Source of the DNA: Chryseobacterium mucoviscidosis
GTDB taxonomy: Bacteria > Bacteroidota > Bacteroidia > Flavobacteriales > Weeksellaceae
Assembly: GCF_002177115.1 (NCBI RefSeq)
Contig: NZ_MVAG01000080.1
Location: 1-64,000, forward strand
DNA length: 64,000 bases
Direction: 5' to 3'
Shown here: in pieces, positions 16,438 to 25,798 of the stretch
Layout of the letters: each line of letters begins with the position of its first letter
Position numbering within the stretch: position 1 is the stretch's first letter
Position numbers and translations under genes: made by a program
The notes under the pieces: generated by a model
The model's database searches: none
The model's input: only the letters and a program-made list of their open reading frames with translations
What the model was told of the DNA's origin: nothing

Positions 16438-18429
16438 ATGAATTTTAAACTTCAATCAGAATATAAACCTACCGGAGATCAGCCACAAGCGATAGAAAAG
16501 CTCACCGAAGGAATCGAAATCGGGGAAAAATACCAAACGCTTTTAGGAGTTACCGGATCCGGAAAAACATTTACCGTTGCCAATGTGGTGCAGAATGTAC
16601 AGAAACCGACTTTGGTTTTAGCTCACAACAAAACTTTGGCGGCACAGCTTTTCATGGAGTTTAAAGAATTCTTTCCTGAAAATGCCGTTGAATATTTTGT
16701 AAGTTACTACGATTATTATCAGCCGGAAGCATACATCGCCACAACCGGAACTTACATCGAAAAAGACCTGAGTATCAACGAAGAAGTTGAAAAATTAAGG
16801 CTTTCTGCAACTGCGAGTTTACTTTCAGGAAGACGGGACGTCCTGATTGTTGCTTCCGTATCATGTATTTACGGTATCGGAAACCCGACAGAATTTCACA
16901 AATCTTTAATTTCCATTGCGATTGGTGAAAAAGTGACCAGAACCGCACTTCTTCATTCTTTAGTTAATGCACTATATTCCAGAACATTAAATGAATTCCA
17001 AAGAGGTACATTCCGTGTGAAAGGAGATGTGATTGATGTTTTCCCTGCTTATGCAGACAACGCAATCAGGATTCAGTTTTTTGGAGACGAAATTGAGAAA
17101 ATTCAGAGCTTTGATCCGGTTTCGGGAAATGTGACGGGAGCTTTTGACCAAATTCAGATTTATCCTGCCAATCTTTTTGTAACATCAAAAGAGACTTTGA
17201 ACGGCGCGATCCGCGATATTCAGGATGATATGGTAAAGCAGGTTGACTTTTTCAATTCGGTTGAAAAACCACTGGAAGCCAAAAGATTACAGGAAAGAAC
17301 CGAACTCGATTTGGAAATGATTAAAGAACTGGGTTACTGTTCCGGAATCGAAAATTATTCAAGATACCTCGACGGAAGGTTACCGGGAACAAGACCTTTC
17401 TGTTTATTAGATTATTTCCCTAAAGATTATTTGATGGTGATTGACGAGAGCCACGTTACAGTTCCGCAGGTGCATGCGATGTACGGAGGCGACCGCAGCC
17501 GTAAAGAAGCTTTGGTGGAATACGGATTCAGGCTTCCTGCTGCAATGGATAACCGTCCTTTGAAATTTGAAGAATTTGAAGCGATTCAGAATCAGGTAAT
17601 CTATGTTTCCGCAACTCCGGCAGATTATGAACTGGAAAAAACAGGCGGTGCTTATATTGAGCAGATTATCCGTCCGACCGGACTTTTAGATCCGATTATA
17701 GAAATCCGTCCAACGCTGAATCAGATTGATGATTTAATGGAGGAAATCCAGAAAAGAGCGGATCTTGATGAAAGGGTTCTGGTAACGACGTTAACCAAGA
17801 AAATGGCGGAGGAATTAACAAAATATTTTACCAAATTCGGGATCAGAACACGGTACATCCATTCCGATGTAGAAACTTTGGAACGTATTCAGATTATGCA
17901 GGATCTGCGTGTCGGACTTTTTGATGTTTTAATAGGGGTAAATTTATTGCGAGAAGGTCTGGATTTACCGGAAGTATCTTTAGTAGCCATCCTCGATGCT
18001 GATAAAGAAGGGATGTTGAGAAGCCGAAGATCGATGATCCAAACCGTTGGTCGTGCCGCAAGAAATCTTAACGGAAGAGCGATTATGTATGCTGATAAGA
18101 TCACCAAATCGATGCAGGCAACGCTTGATGAGACTGAATACCGACGTGCAAAACAAATGCAGTACAACGAAGAACACGGCAAAGTTCCGGTAGCTTTAAA
18201 TAAGAAGATTTCTGAAAGCCTTGTCGGAAGAAGCAAAGATTTTCCGGATGAAAAATATACACAAAAAGAAATTTTACAGAAAGTTGCTGAAGCCAAAGCA
18301 AGCTACACTTCTGAAGATATGGAAAAAGTAATCGCGCAAAAGCAGAAGGAAATGGAAACCGCTGCGAAAAATCTTGATTTTATTAAAGCCGCGAAATTAA
18401 GGGATGAAATTGCTGCTTTGAAGGAGTAA
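16438..18429 (+). CDS. uvrB: Excinuclease ABC subunit B
   Basis: UvrB, 663 aa, is the damage-verifying helicase-like subunit of nucleotide-excision repair; it is loaded by UvrA and recruits UvrC. The sequence shows the N-terminal YKPTGDQPQAI signature, Walker A GVTGSGKT (about 38-45), the beta-hairpin region VSYYDYYQPEAY, the DEAD-like DESH box, GVNLLREGLDLPE and QTVGRAARN helicase motifs, and a C-terminal UVR domain that contacts UvrC. Length is normal. It is monocistronic and followed by a strong hairpin. Confidence 0.98.
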   Translation: MNFKLQSEYKPTGDQPQAIEKLTEGIEIGEKYQTLLGVTGSGKTFTVANVVQNVQKPTLVLAHNKTLAAQLFMEFKEFFPENAVEYFVSYYDYYQPEAYIATTGTYIEKDLSINEEVEKLRLSATASLLSGRRDVLIVASVSCIYGIGNPTEFHKSLISIAIGEKVTRTALLHSLVNALYSRTLNEFQRGTFRVKGDVIDVFPAYADNAIRIQFFGDEIEKIQSFDPVSGNVTGAFDQIQIYPANLFVTSKETLNGAIRDIQDDMVKQVDFFNSVEKPLEAKRLQERTELDLEMIKELGYCSGIENYSRYLDGRLPGTRPFCLLDYFPKDYLMVIDESHVTVPQVHAMYGGDRSRKEALVEYGFRLPAAMDNRPLKFEEFEAIQNQVIYVSATPADYELEKTGGAYIEQIIRPTGLLDPIIEIRPTLNQIDDLMEEIQKRADLDERVLVTTLTKKMAEELTKYFTKFGIRTRYIHSDVETLERIQIMQDLRVGLFDVLIGVNLLREGLDLPEVSLVAILDADKEGMLRSRRSMIQTVGRAARNLNGRAIMYADKITKSMQATLDETEYRRAKQMQYNEEHGKVPVALNKKISESLVGRSKDFPDEKYTQKEILQKVAEAKASYTSEDMEKVIAQKQKEMETAAKNLDFIKAAKLRDEIAALKE

Positions 18430-18448
18430 TAAAGGATAATAAAAAGTC

Positions 18449-18473
18449 TCGGCGGCATCTTCGATGCCGCCGA
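18449..18473. terminator. GC-rich terminator hairpin between convergent genes
   Basis: An 11-bp perfect stem TCGGCGGCATC/GATGCCGCCGA with a TTC loop. A T5 run follows on the minus strand; on the plus strand the tail is weaker (AACTTTA). It probably serves uvrB and the DUF3820 operon. Confidence 0.8.
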
Positions 18474-18482
18474 AACTTTATG

Positions 18483-18749
18483 CTAAAATTTATATGTTTT
18501 CGTTTTAGGCTTTTCAAAATTCATACTTCCTCCCCGAATTGGAGTCAGCAAATCCATTAAGCCGTTTAATTTTATTTCGTAAATCGTGGCTAACTGCATT
18601 CCCAGCTTTCCTTTGGGCATTCCTGTTCTGGCAAACCATTCCAGATAGCTTATCGGCAGATCCGCGAGAACCGTTCCTTCGTATTTTCCGAAAGGCATTT
18701 TTACGACACAGATCTCTTTTAAAATTTCAGGGTTTATTCCGTCTTCCAT
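18483..18749 (-). CDS. DUF3820 family protein
   Basis: An 88-aa protein whose core MPFGKYEGTVLADLPISYLE and following WFARTGMPKGKLG match DUF3820, a small family of unknown function sometimes annotated as a putative quorum-sensing-regulated virulence factor. The KYEG-x-L-DLP-YL-W pattern is also seen in nuclease-associated accessory domains, so a nucleic-acid role is possible but unproven. It is the last gene of a minus-strand operon, 1 nt after the AI-2E family gene. Confidence 0.82.
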   Translation of the reverse strand: MEDGINPEILKEICVVKMPFGKYEGTVLADLPISYLEWFARTGMPKGKLGMQLATIYEIKLNGLMDLLTPIRGGSMNFEKPKTKTYKF

Positions 18750-18750
18750 C

Positions 18751-19836
18751 TTATACCATTAAATCGATTTTGTCCTCCAGAGCATTGTCATTTCCCGGAA
18801 GCTTAAGTTCAGGAGTATCATCATCCGAAAATTCGTTTCTGTATACCTGAATCAGAAGCAAAGTTAATGAAATTAAAATAGGACCAAAAACCAACCCCAT
18901 AAATCCGAATAAATTCATCCCCATAATAATCCCGAAAACCGTATTTAAAGGATGAATATCTTCCAACTTTTTGAGAAGGGTAAAACGCAGCACATTATCC
19001 GTTAATCCTACCACAATAAGGCAATAAGCTGCCAATCCAAGTCCCGCTCCGGTATTTCCTTCCGCAATCATATAAACGCAGACAGGAACATAAACAATCG
19101 CTGCCCCCACAACGGGAATCATAGAAGCTGCCGCCGTTAATGCAAAAAGCAAAACCGCACTTGGCGCACCAAAAATAAAGTATCCTACTAAAGCAACAAC
19201 TCCCTGTCCGAGAGCAACAACGGGAATTCCGATGGCGTTTGCCATAATCAGCTTTCTCATTTTTTCTCCGATCATAGATACATTCGATCTTTTCAAAGGC
19301 GCTGAAGAGGATAGAATTCTCTCGAATAAACGAGGTTTTGCCAACATAAAATAAAGAATAAAATACACCGACATTACTACGGTGAGTGTATTTACGGTTC
19401 CGCTTAGCGCTTTGGTGGAAAACTGTCCTACACTGCTTTTCAGCTTATCCATATTTTCTTTGCTTAAGATATCAAACCCTACTTTATCGAAAATATAAGT
19501 ATGAATTTTTTCCAGAAATACATTAAACTTATCCATGTAAGCCTGCGCATTTCCTAATTTTTCAATTAAAAGATCTCCTATAAAATAAATCGGGAGGATG
19601 AGAATTATAAGACTGGCAAACATCAAGGTTAATGAGGCAAGCCAGGGTTTCCACTTTTTTTCTTCCTGAAGGTAAAAGTTATACTTTCGGCAAACGACAT
19701 AAATGGTGATTGCTCCCAAAACAGATGGTATAAACAAGGCAAGATTATAACAGATTAACGCTGCCAATATCAAAATAATTGCCAACAAAAATACCTGCTT
19801 TATTTTTACACTGCTTATTTGTTCATTTTTATTCAT
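18751..19836 (-). CDS. AI-2E family transporter (PF01594 type)
   Basis: A 361-aa polytopic membrane protein with paired N-terminal helices, a periplasmic/cytosolic coiled segment (EKLGNAQAYMDKFNVFLEKI) and the conserved C-terminal block (SMIPVVGAAIVYVPVCVYM, GLTDNVLRFTLL, HPLNTVFGIIMGMNLFGFMGLVFGP). The family includes TqsA and Na+/H+ antiporters, so the substrate is uncertain. The frame opens further upstream, but the ATG at 19836 (MNKNEQISSVK) is chosen because it overlaps the previous stop by one base (TAATG), implying translational coupling. Confidence 0.9.
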   Translation of the reverse strand: MNKNEQISSVKIKQVFLLAIILILAALICYNLALFIPSVLGAITIYVVCRKYNFYLQEEKKWKPWLASLTLMFASLIILILPIYFIGDLLIEKLGNAQAYMDKFNVFLEKIHTYIFDKVGFDILSKENMDKLKSSVGQFSTKALSGTVNTLTVVMSVYFILYFMLAKPRLFERILSSSAPLKRSNVSMIGEKMRKLIMANAIGIPVVALGQGVVALVGYFIFGAPSAVLLFALTAAASMIPVVGAAIVYVPVCVYMIAEGNTGAGLGLAAYCLIVVGLTDNVLRFTLLKKLEDIHPLNTVFGIIMGMNLFGFMGLVFGPILISLTLLLIQVYRNEFSDDDTPELKLPGNDNALEDKIDLMV

Positions 19837-20573
19837 TAGTTGTTTATTATTTGTCTTGGTTTTCCTAAATGGGCACAGTAAGTAGAATACATTACGATCA
19901 TGATAAACGGAAAAGTAGCTATGATGCCGATACAGCAAAGAACAATTCCGCTTATACTAATTAATCCGCCCAACAGACCTGCACCTAAAAACGTACCGTA
20001 ATTTTCTTTTGCGATGTTAAAAGTCTTGCTGATTGCATCTATTGCATTTGCATTCTCAAACAAAAGAATAGGATAACCTAAAAGAAAAAGTGGATAAACA
20101 AACAAGAACGGGATCCCGCACAGTGCTGCGGAAATACCAAAAATAATTGTAGTGTATAAGCAGTACAGAAGGATATTTCCTAAATTTTGACGATATCCTA
20201 TAAAAAGATCAGAAAATTCTATTGCATTTTTAGTATTAAATTTATTGGCAATATAAATTAGTCCTACATAAATAGGAGAAAACAGAATGCCAAAAACACT
20301 CGAAACAGAATAATACAAAGAAGCTCCCGGTCGGGTCAAATAATTATATTGAGAAAAATCGCCATCCTCAATATCGCTGAAACCGCTAAAGCCTTCCCAG
20401 GAATTATAACCTGTAACAGACTGTAATACAAAATCGCCAATTACATAAACGATCATTGCAGCAATCGCATAAAGAAAAATTCCTTTATAGATTTCGAAAG
20501 CATGAGAAATAATAGATCCTGTATTCCTTTCCGGAACAGAACCCTGCTGATCAAATTCATCAAATTCTGACAT
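19836..20573 (-). CDS. Multi-pass membrane protein, unknown
   Basis: About 245 aa from the preferred start at 20573 (MSEFDEFDQQG; the frame extends 10 codons further up). An acidic N-terminus precedes about six hydrophobic helices. The segment EFSDLFIGYRQNLGNILLYC resembles EISDLLAGYNGTNFFRYISY in the next upstream gene, and the overall plan is the same, so the two look like diverged paralogues. Such proteins are often given the misleading name beta-carotene monooxygenase in Chryseobacterium annotations; nothing here supports that activity. It is coupled to the AI-2E family gene. Confidence 0.75.
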   Translation of the reverse strand: MSEFDEFDQQGSVPERNTGSIISHAFEIYKGIFLYAIAAMIVYVIGDFVLQSVTGYNSWEGFSGFSDIEDGDFSQYNYLTRPGASLYYSVSSVFGILFSPIYVGLIYIANKFNTKNAIEFSDLFIGYRQNLGNILLYCLYTTIIFGISAALCGIPFLFVYPLFLLGYPILLFENANAIDAISKTFNIAKENYGTFLGAGLLGGLISISGIVLCCIGIIATFPFIMIVMYSTYCAHLGKPRQIINN

Positions 20574-20647
20574 GGTGTGATTTTTTAATGTTGTTACTAC
20601 CAAATTAATCTTTTTTTGGCAGAAATAATATTAAAATCACTCCAAAT

Positions 20648-21370
20648 TTATTCCTTTTCGGAGAAAATAGTTTTGTAAAGCGAATAAATCATCGCATTCC
20701 AGAAAGGAAATGTAAATAAACCTCCTACAAAAAATAAAGTAAATCCTATGTATTTAAAAATTACTGCAACCATCACACACACAAATATTTCCAGAAAATA
20801 CATCTTCAATGCTTTAAAATTTAAAGAAATCGATTCGAAGATGGTTCTGTTCATGAAAAACATCATCGGTGCTACAAAAATCGTAATGCAAACCCAGATA
20901 ACAGGCAAAATTAAGGTATTGAAGATCATGGCATAGATCAAAAACCAAAACAGACCGTACGAAATATATCTAAAAAAGTTTGTTCCGTTATAACCCGCCA
21001 GTAAATCACTGATCTCAATTTTTTCTTTTAAATCAATCTTTCTGAAAATCTGAAAAAACCCAAGATTTAAAGGGTAAAGGAAAACCAGTGTTCCCAGTAA
21101 AGCATAGCTGAAATACCGAGAATTATCTGTTTGTCCAAGTTCCGCCGCTTTCGCCAGATAAGCATCCATCCCGTTTTGATAGGCTTCGATAAGTTGCTGT
21201 TGCTGCTCCAATACCCCGAATTTTTCTGCAAAGAAAAACATTGAGGTGAAAAATATGGCAAAGTAAAGCACCGAAAACATCAGCTGAAAAATCAGCGTCT
21301 TATTCCAGTAGAAAAATGCCTGCTTCAGTATAAAATCTAATCCCGGTTTCTGTGGATATTTGTTTTCCAT
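20648..21370 (-). CDS. Multi-pass membrane protein, unknown (paralogue of the next gene)
   Basis: A 240-aa integral membrane protein, about six TM helices, starting MENKYPQKPGLDF at 21370. A -7 box (TACTTTTG) on the minus strand lies 15 nt before this ATG and supports this start over the upstream ATG at 21388. It shares the EISDLLAGY motif and topology with the gene that follows. It heads the operon of two membrane paralogues, the AI-2E family transporter and DUF3820. Function unknown. Confidence 0.75.
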   Translation of the reverse strand: MENKYPQKPGLDFILKQAFFYWNKTLIFQLMFSVLYFAIFFTSMFFFAEKFGVLEQQQQLIEAYQNGMDAYLAKAAELGQTDNSRYFSYALLGTLVFLYPLNLGFFQIFRKIDLKEKIEISDLLAGYNGTNFFRYISYGLFWFLIYAMIFNTLILPVIWVCITIFVAPMMFFMNRTIFESISLNFKALKMYFLEIFVCVMVAVIFKYIGFTLFFVGGLFTFPFWNAMIYSLYKTIFSEKE

Positions 21371-21379
21371 TAAAAAAAT

Positions 21380-21413
21380 TTTGTGCAAAAGTAAACATCA
21401 ATAATTACTTTTG
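21380..21413 (+). promoter_or_regulatory. pabB promoter, TTTG-N22-TACTTTTG
   Basis: TTTG at 21380-21383 and TACTTTTG at 21406-21413. The -7 box ends only 4 nt before the ATG at 21418, so the transcript would start at or next to the start codon. Confidence 0.55.
21386..21393 (-). promoter_or_regulatory. -7 box TACTTTTG on the minus strand
   Basis: The same octamer as the pabB box, on the opposite strand, 15 nt before the membrane-protein start at 21370; the two promoters are divergent and interleaved. Confidence 0.55.
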
Positions 21414-21417
21414 CGGA

Positions 21418-22395
21418 ATGTTTTCGGCGAATCATCAAAAATTTATAGAAATGGATGAACTTTCACTACAGAAAGTTCCCTACTTTTTTATCATTGATTT
21501 TCTTACGGAGAATGTAGAAATCTTCAAAGAAGACGAAATTGAAAATTCGGGCTTATTAATTGATTTTCAAAACTTTTCAACCGTACAAACAGAGCCTCAT
21601 TTAAACAAAAAATTAGAATGGATTTCTTATCCTGAAACTTTGGAAAGCTTTAAAACAGGATTCGATAAAGTTCAGAAAAATATTCGCTTCGGAAATTCTT
21701 ATCTGGTAAATTATACCCGAAAAACCAAAATTGAGACGAATTTAACACTAAAAGAAATATTTTATCATTCTTCGGCGAAATATAAAGTTTTTTATAAAGA
21801 TTTTTTCGTATTTTTTTCTCCTGAAACTTTTGTGAAGATCAACGACGGAAAAATTTTTACCTATCCCATGAAAGGCACTATTGACGCCTCTCTGGATAAT
21901 GCGGCGGAAATTCTTAAAAATGATAAAAAAGAGAAAGCCGAGCATTACACGGTGGTAGATTTGCTCCGGAATGATCTGAGCATGGTGGCAGATGATGTGA
22001 AAGTTGACAAATTTCAGTACATCGATTTCATCAAAACAAAGCAAAAAGATTTATATGCCATGAGTTCCGAAATTTCAGGAAACATCAAACCTGAATTTAA
22101 TGGAAAACTGGGAAGCATCATGAAAAAACTGCTTCCTGCAGGTTCTATTTTGGGAGCTCCGAAGCCTAAAACACTGGAAATTATTCTGGATGCAGAAGGT
22201 TATGAAAGAGGATATTATACAGGCGTTTGCGGTTGGTTTGACGGAAAAAATGTCGACAGTTGTGTAATGATCCGTTTTATTGAAAAAGAAGGAGAAGAAC
22301 TTTTCTTTAAAAGCGGAGGCGGAATTACACACATGAGCAGGTTAGAAGACGAATATCAGGAAATGAAAAACAAAATCTATGTCCCAATTCATTGA
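21418..22395 (+). CDS. pabB: Aminodeoxychorismate synthase component I
   Basis: Chorismate-binding enzyme (about 325 aa) that forms 4-amino-4-deoxychorismate for folate synthesis. Signature motifs are YPMKGTIDAS, VVDLLRNDLSMVADDV, LPAGSILGAPKPKTLEII and the C-terminal ERGYYTGVCGWFDG and GGGITHMSRLEDEYQE. The short N-terminal region is typical of the Bacteroidota version. The ATG at 21418 is preferred; 21451 (MDELSLQKV) is the alternative because the promoter lies so close. It overlaps pabC by 17 nt. Confidence 0.92.
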   Translation: MFSANHQKFIEMDELSLQKVPYFFIIDFLTENVEIFKEDEIENSGLLIDFQNFSTVQTEPHLNKKLEWISYPETLESFKTGFDKVQKNIRFGNSYLVNYTRKTKIETNLTLKEIFYHSSAKYKVFYKDFFVFFSPETFVKINDGKIFTYPMKGTIDASLDNAAEILKNDKKEKAEHYTVVDLLRNDLSMVADDVKVDKFQYIDFIKTKQKDLYAMSSEISGNIKPEFNGKLGSIMKKLLPAGSILGAPKPKTLEIILDAEGYERGYYTGVCGWFDGKNVDSCVMIRFIEKEGEELFFKSGGGITHMSRLEDEYQEMKNKIYVPIH

Positions 22396-23005
22396 AAGCA
22401 TTAAAGTAGAAGATCAGGAAATTTTTTTATTGGAATTTCATCAAAAGCGTGTAGACCAGACTTTCGCCCATTTTGGAAAGGAAGGCTCCATAGATATTGC
22501 CAAAATTTATAAACATCTTGAGCATGATGAGGACGGACTTTTCAAGCTGAGAATCGTGTATGATCTCGATAAGAAAATCCGCACTCAGATGATTCCTTAT
22601 GCGATTCCTGAAATTGACGATTTTCAGTTGGTAGAAAACAACAGCTACGATTATTCTTTTAAATTTGAAGACCGGAAAGAGCTCGAAAAAATGAAGATGA
22701 AATCCAAAGCCGAAGAAATAATCATCGTTAAAAACAATCACATTACAGACACCTCCTACTCCAACCTTTTATTTTTAAAAGGAAAAGACTGGTTTACTCC
22801 TTCAACGTATCTTCTGAATGGTGTACAGAGACAAAATCTTTTAAAACATAAAAAAGTAAAAGAAACCGAGATCACTTTACAGAACATTAAGCAATTTTCT
22901 CATTTCCAAATCATTAACGCGATGAATGATTTTGACGAAAACTTCATCTATCCTTTGGACAGGATTATCAATCTGCCGGGAAATGAAGAATATCTGGATC
23001 TTTAA
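22379..23005 (+). CDS. pabC: Aminotransferase class IV, probable aminodeoxychorismate lyase
   Basis: A 208-aa fold-type IV PLP protein, short for the class. Features are the N-terminal IESIKVEDQEIFLLEFHQKRVDQTF and a C-terminal half with EEIIIVKNNHITDTSYSNLLF and STYLLNGVQRQNLL, which follow the PLP-binding core of PabC/BCAT enzymes. The overlap with pabB argues for the 4-aminobenzoate-forming lyase step. The usual catalytic-lysine context is divergent, so activity is inferred from context. Its stop overlaps menD's stop (TTAA at 23002-23005). Confidence 0.8.
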   Translation: MSQFIESIKVEDQEIFLLEFHQKRVDQTFAHFGKEGSIDIAKIYKHLEHDEDGLFKLRIVYDLDKKIRTQMIPYAIPEIDDFQLVENNSYDYSFKFEDRKELEKMKMKSKAEEIIIVKNNHITDTSYSNLLFLKGKDWFTPSTYLLNGVQRQNLLKHKKVKETEITLQNIKQFSHFQIINAMNDFDENFIYPLDRIINLPGNEEYLDL

Positions 23006-24678
23006 TTTTCTTTCAGAAAGTTAAAATACGATTTTTGTATATCTGCATTATGCAAAGCCTGCGTATTGATTTCCAATATTTTAGGCTGAACATCCGGTTT
23101 AAAGAAATTTTCAAGAACACGGTCTAAAGTTACCTCTTCATCTACTCTTGTGTAGGAGAATCCGAAATGTTTGGCTAAATATTCCGCGTTTTTATGGTGT
23201 TTTGTGGCGATAAATTCGTCTAACGTATTCGGATTGGCATTTCCCGGTCCCGGAATAATTTTGAAGATATTTCCTTCGCCATTATTGAAAATCATGATTC
23301 TTACAAACGGAGGAATGTACTGATTCCAAAGTCCGTTAATGTCATAGAAAAAACTTAAATCTCCGGTAATCAACAAGGTAGGATTAGAATTTTTGATTGC
23401 AAATCCCATTGCTGTAGAAGTGGAACCATCGATTCCGCTCGTTCCTCTGTTGCAGTAAATTCTTCTTTTGCCATAGTCGAAAAGCTGCGCATAGCGTATC
23501 GCAGAACTGTTGCTGAAATGAATATTATAATTTTCAGGAACAATCTGTGCCGTTTTATTGAAAAAATAAAAATCTGAAAAATCCACGGAACTTATGAACT
23601 TTTCATGTTTTGCATCTTTTTTATCTCTTAAAACATCCCAAAGGTTAAAATAAGGTTTAGGCTCGAGATTAACGAATTTCAATAATTTAGAAAAGAAAAT
23701 TTCCGGTTTTACCTCGATCTTTTCGGTCAGAGCAAAATACGTATCCGGCTGCCATACAGGATCTAAATGCCAATGCTGTTTGGGTTTTGCTTTTCTTAAA
23801 AACTGTTTCACTTTTTTGGAAACAACATTTTGTCCCACTGTAATCAGCAAATCAGGCGCATACATTTTAAAATCTTCTTCCGTGAAATTAAAAACGTATC
23901 GGTCGATATGCCTGAAAAATTTTTCGTGATATAAATTTGAATTCGCTTCACTCAACACCACAACCGTATGATTTTTAACCAATTGTGTTAACTGATTCTC
24001 CAATTCCGGACTGTGATCTTTGGTTCCCACAAGAATCATGATTCTTTGCGAAGTATTCCAGTCTGCAATAAGGTTAGAAGGAATTTCATATTCTTTCTGT
24101 TTGATTGTTTTTTCAACCGTCGGGAAAGTCGGCAATTCTGAAATTAATTCATATAAAGGTTCTTCGAGAGGAATATTGATGTGAACCGGACCCTGTTTTT
24201 CAATACAAAGTTCAATGGCTTTTTTAATGATATCAAAATTAATGTCTTCTGCATTTTCTTTTCCGTCTTCCAAAAGCTGAAAATCTCCGTAAGAATGCTG
24301 ATGAAAAAGATTATTCTGCCGGATCGTCTGTCCGTCGAAAATATCCACATAATCCGTTGGTCTGTCAGCAGTTAACACCAAAAGTGGAATATTGGAATAA
24401 AAAGCTTCCGTGATCGCCGGATAATAGTTTACAGAGGCAGAACCGCTTGTACAGGTAACTGCAACCGGTTTTTTCTCGCTCATCGCCATTCCCATTCCTA
24501 CAAAAGCCGCACTTCTCTCGTCTACAATACTGTAACAGTTGAAACTGTCGATCTCTGAAAAATGAATCGCCAAAGGTGCATTTCTGGATCCCGGGGAAAC
24601 AATGATATCTGAAATTCCGTATTGCTGAAGAAGGTGTGCAAGTATCTGAATACTTCTTTTGGAAGAATATTTTTTCAT
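23002..24678 (-). CDS. menD: SEPHCHC synthase (menaquinone biosynthesis)
   Basis: MenD (558 aa) joins isochorismate and 2-oxoglutarate in a ThDP-dependent reaction to give 2-succinyl-5-enolpyruvyl-6-hydroxy-3-cyclohexene-1-carboxylate. The N-terminal DIIVSPGSRNAPL, RSAAFVGMGMA, CTSGSASVNYYPA and LLVLTADRP motifs and the C-terminal ThDP-binding GDLSFFYDINGLWN are present. Length matches the family. It stands alone on the minus strand, apart from other men genes. Confidence 0.96.
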   Translation of the reverse strand: MKKYSSKRSIQILAHLLQQYGISDIIVSPGSRNAPLAIHFSEIDSFNCYSIVDERSAAFVGMGMAMSEKKPVAVTCTSGSASVNYYPAITEAFYSNIPLLVLTADRPTDYVDIFDGQTIRQNNLFHQHSYGDFQLLEDGKENAEDINFDIIKKAIELCIEKQGPVHINIPLEEPLYELISELPTFPTVEKTIKQKEYEIPSNLIADWNTSQRIMILVGTKDHSPELENQLTQLVKNHTVVVLSEANSNLYHEKFFRHIDRYVFNFTEEDFKMYAPDLLITVGQNVVSKKVKQFLRKAKPKQHWHLDPVWQPDTYFALTEKIEVKPEIFFSKLLKFVNLEPKPYFNLWDVLRDKKDAKHEKFISSVDFSDFYFFNKTAQIVPENYNIHFSNSSAIRYAQLFDYGKRRIYCNRGTSGIDGSTSTAMGFAIKNSNPTLLITGDLSFFYDINGLWNQYIPPFVRIMIFNNGEGNIFKIIPGPGNANPNTLDEFIATKHHKNAEYLAKHFGFSYTRVDEEVTLDRVLENFFKPDVQPKILEINTQALHNADIQKSYFNFLKEN

Positions 24679-24764
24679 AATACAAATTTAACTGATAAAT
24701 GCGTAACACGAAATAATTTTTAATTTAAAAATCTGTAATTTAGCAGTTCGTTAAATTTCTAAAA

Positions 24765-25715
24765 ATGGATAAAATACCTAGTGTAGACCTGCGTGATTTC
24801 CTTTCGGGTGACCCGGAACGCAAACAGAAATTTGTAAATGAAATCGGAAAAGCTTATGAAGAAATTGGTTTTGTAGCCTTAAAAGGCCATTTTCTTGATG
24901 ACAAATTGGTGGATGAACTGTATGGAGAGGTAAAAAACTTTTTTGAATTGCCAACGGAAACGAAACAGAAGTATGAGATTCCGGGAATTGGCGGACAAAG
25001 AGGCTATGTAGGATTCGGTAAGGAGACTGCAAAAGGCTTCAAAAAGGGAGACCTGAAAGAGTTTTGGCATTTCGGACAGTATGTGTCTGATGATTCCCAA
25101 TACAAAAGCGAGTATCCTGATAATGTGATCGTTGAAGAACTTCCAAAATTCAACGAGGTAGGTAAAGAAGCTTACCAGATGCTGGAAAAAACAGGGCAGT
25201 ATGTTTTGAGAGCTTTGGCGCTGTATCTTGGTCTTGATGAATTTTATTTTGATGATAAAATTGCAGAAGGGAACTCTATTTTAAGACCCATCCATTATCC
25301 TCCGATCACGGAAGAGCCGAACGATGCAGTAAGAGCTGCAGCTCACGGAGATATTAATCTTATTACCCTTTTGATGGGTTCTCAGGGAAAAGGTCTTCAG
25401 GTTCAGAATCACAAAGGTGAATGGATTGATGCGATTGCAGAACCGGACGAACTGATGATTAACGTTGGAGATATGCTTTCGAGACATACCAACAATAAAC
25501 TGAAGTCTACGATTCACAGAGTGGTAAATCCGCCAAGAGAATTGTGGGGAACTTCAAGATATTCAATTCCTTTCTTTATGCATCCCGTGAGTTCCATGTC
25601 ACTGAATGCTTTGGAAAACTGTGTAGACGAAAACAACCCTAAATTGTATGAAGATACAACAGCAGGAGAATTTTTACACGAAAGATTAATTGAATTAGGA
25701 TTGATTAAAAAATAA
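24765..25715 (+). CDS. 2-oxoglutarate/Fe(II) oxygenase, isopenicillin N synthase-like
   Basis: A 316-aa protein with an N-terminal DIOX_N region (VDLRDFLSGD... AYEEIGFVALKGH) and a C-terminal double-stranded beta-helix core. Fe(II) ligands are predicted as His194, Asp196 (AAHGDINLI) and His251 (STIHRVVNP); Arg265 in RYSIPFF would bind the co-substrate carboxylate. The family includes plant-type dioxygenases, ethylene-forming enzyme and many bacterial members without a known substrate. It is monocistronic with a strong terminator. Confidence 0.9.
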   Translation: MDKIPSVDLRDFLSGDPERKQKFVNEIGKAYEEIGFVALKGHFLDDKLVDELYGEVKNFFELPTETKQKYEIPGIGGQRGYVGFGKETAKGFKKGDLKEFWHFGQYVSDDSQYKSEYPDNVIVEELPKFNEVGKEAYQMLEKTGQYVLRALALYLGLDEFYFDDKIAEGNSILRPIHYPPITEEPNDAVRAAAHGDINLITLLMGSQGKGLQVQNHKGEWIDAIAEPDELMINVGDMLSRHTNNKLKSTIHRVVNPPRELWGTSRYSIPFFMHPVSSMSLNALENCVDENNPKLYEDTTAGEFLHERLIELGLIKK

Positions 25716-25721
25716 ATACAG

Positions 25722-25746
25722 ACCGGGTAATTTGCCCGGTTTTTTG
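25722..25746 (+). terminator. Intrinsic terminator
   Basis: ACCGGG/CCCGGT stem, 7-nt loop, followed by six T. Confidence 0.88.
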
Positions 25747-25767
25747 TTTTAGGGAAAGTATATAATA

Positions 25768-25796
25768 AAGGAAGGCAACAAACACCTTCCTTTTTT
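25768..25796. terminator. Terminator of the bacteriocin-like gene
   Basis: AAGGAAGG/CCTTCCTT stem with a 9-nt loop and a T-run on the plus side, 3 nt after the stop of the minus-strand peptide gene. The minus-strand tail is TTTATTATA. Confidence 0.65.
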
Positions 25797-25798
25797 TA

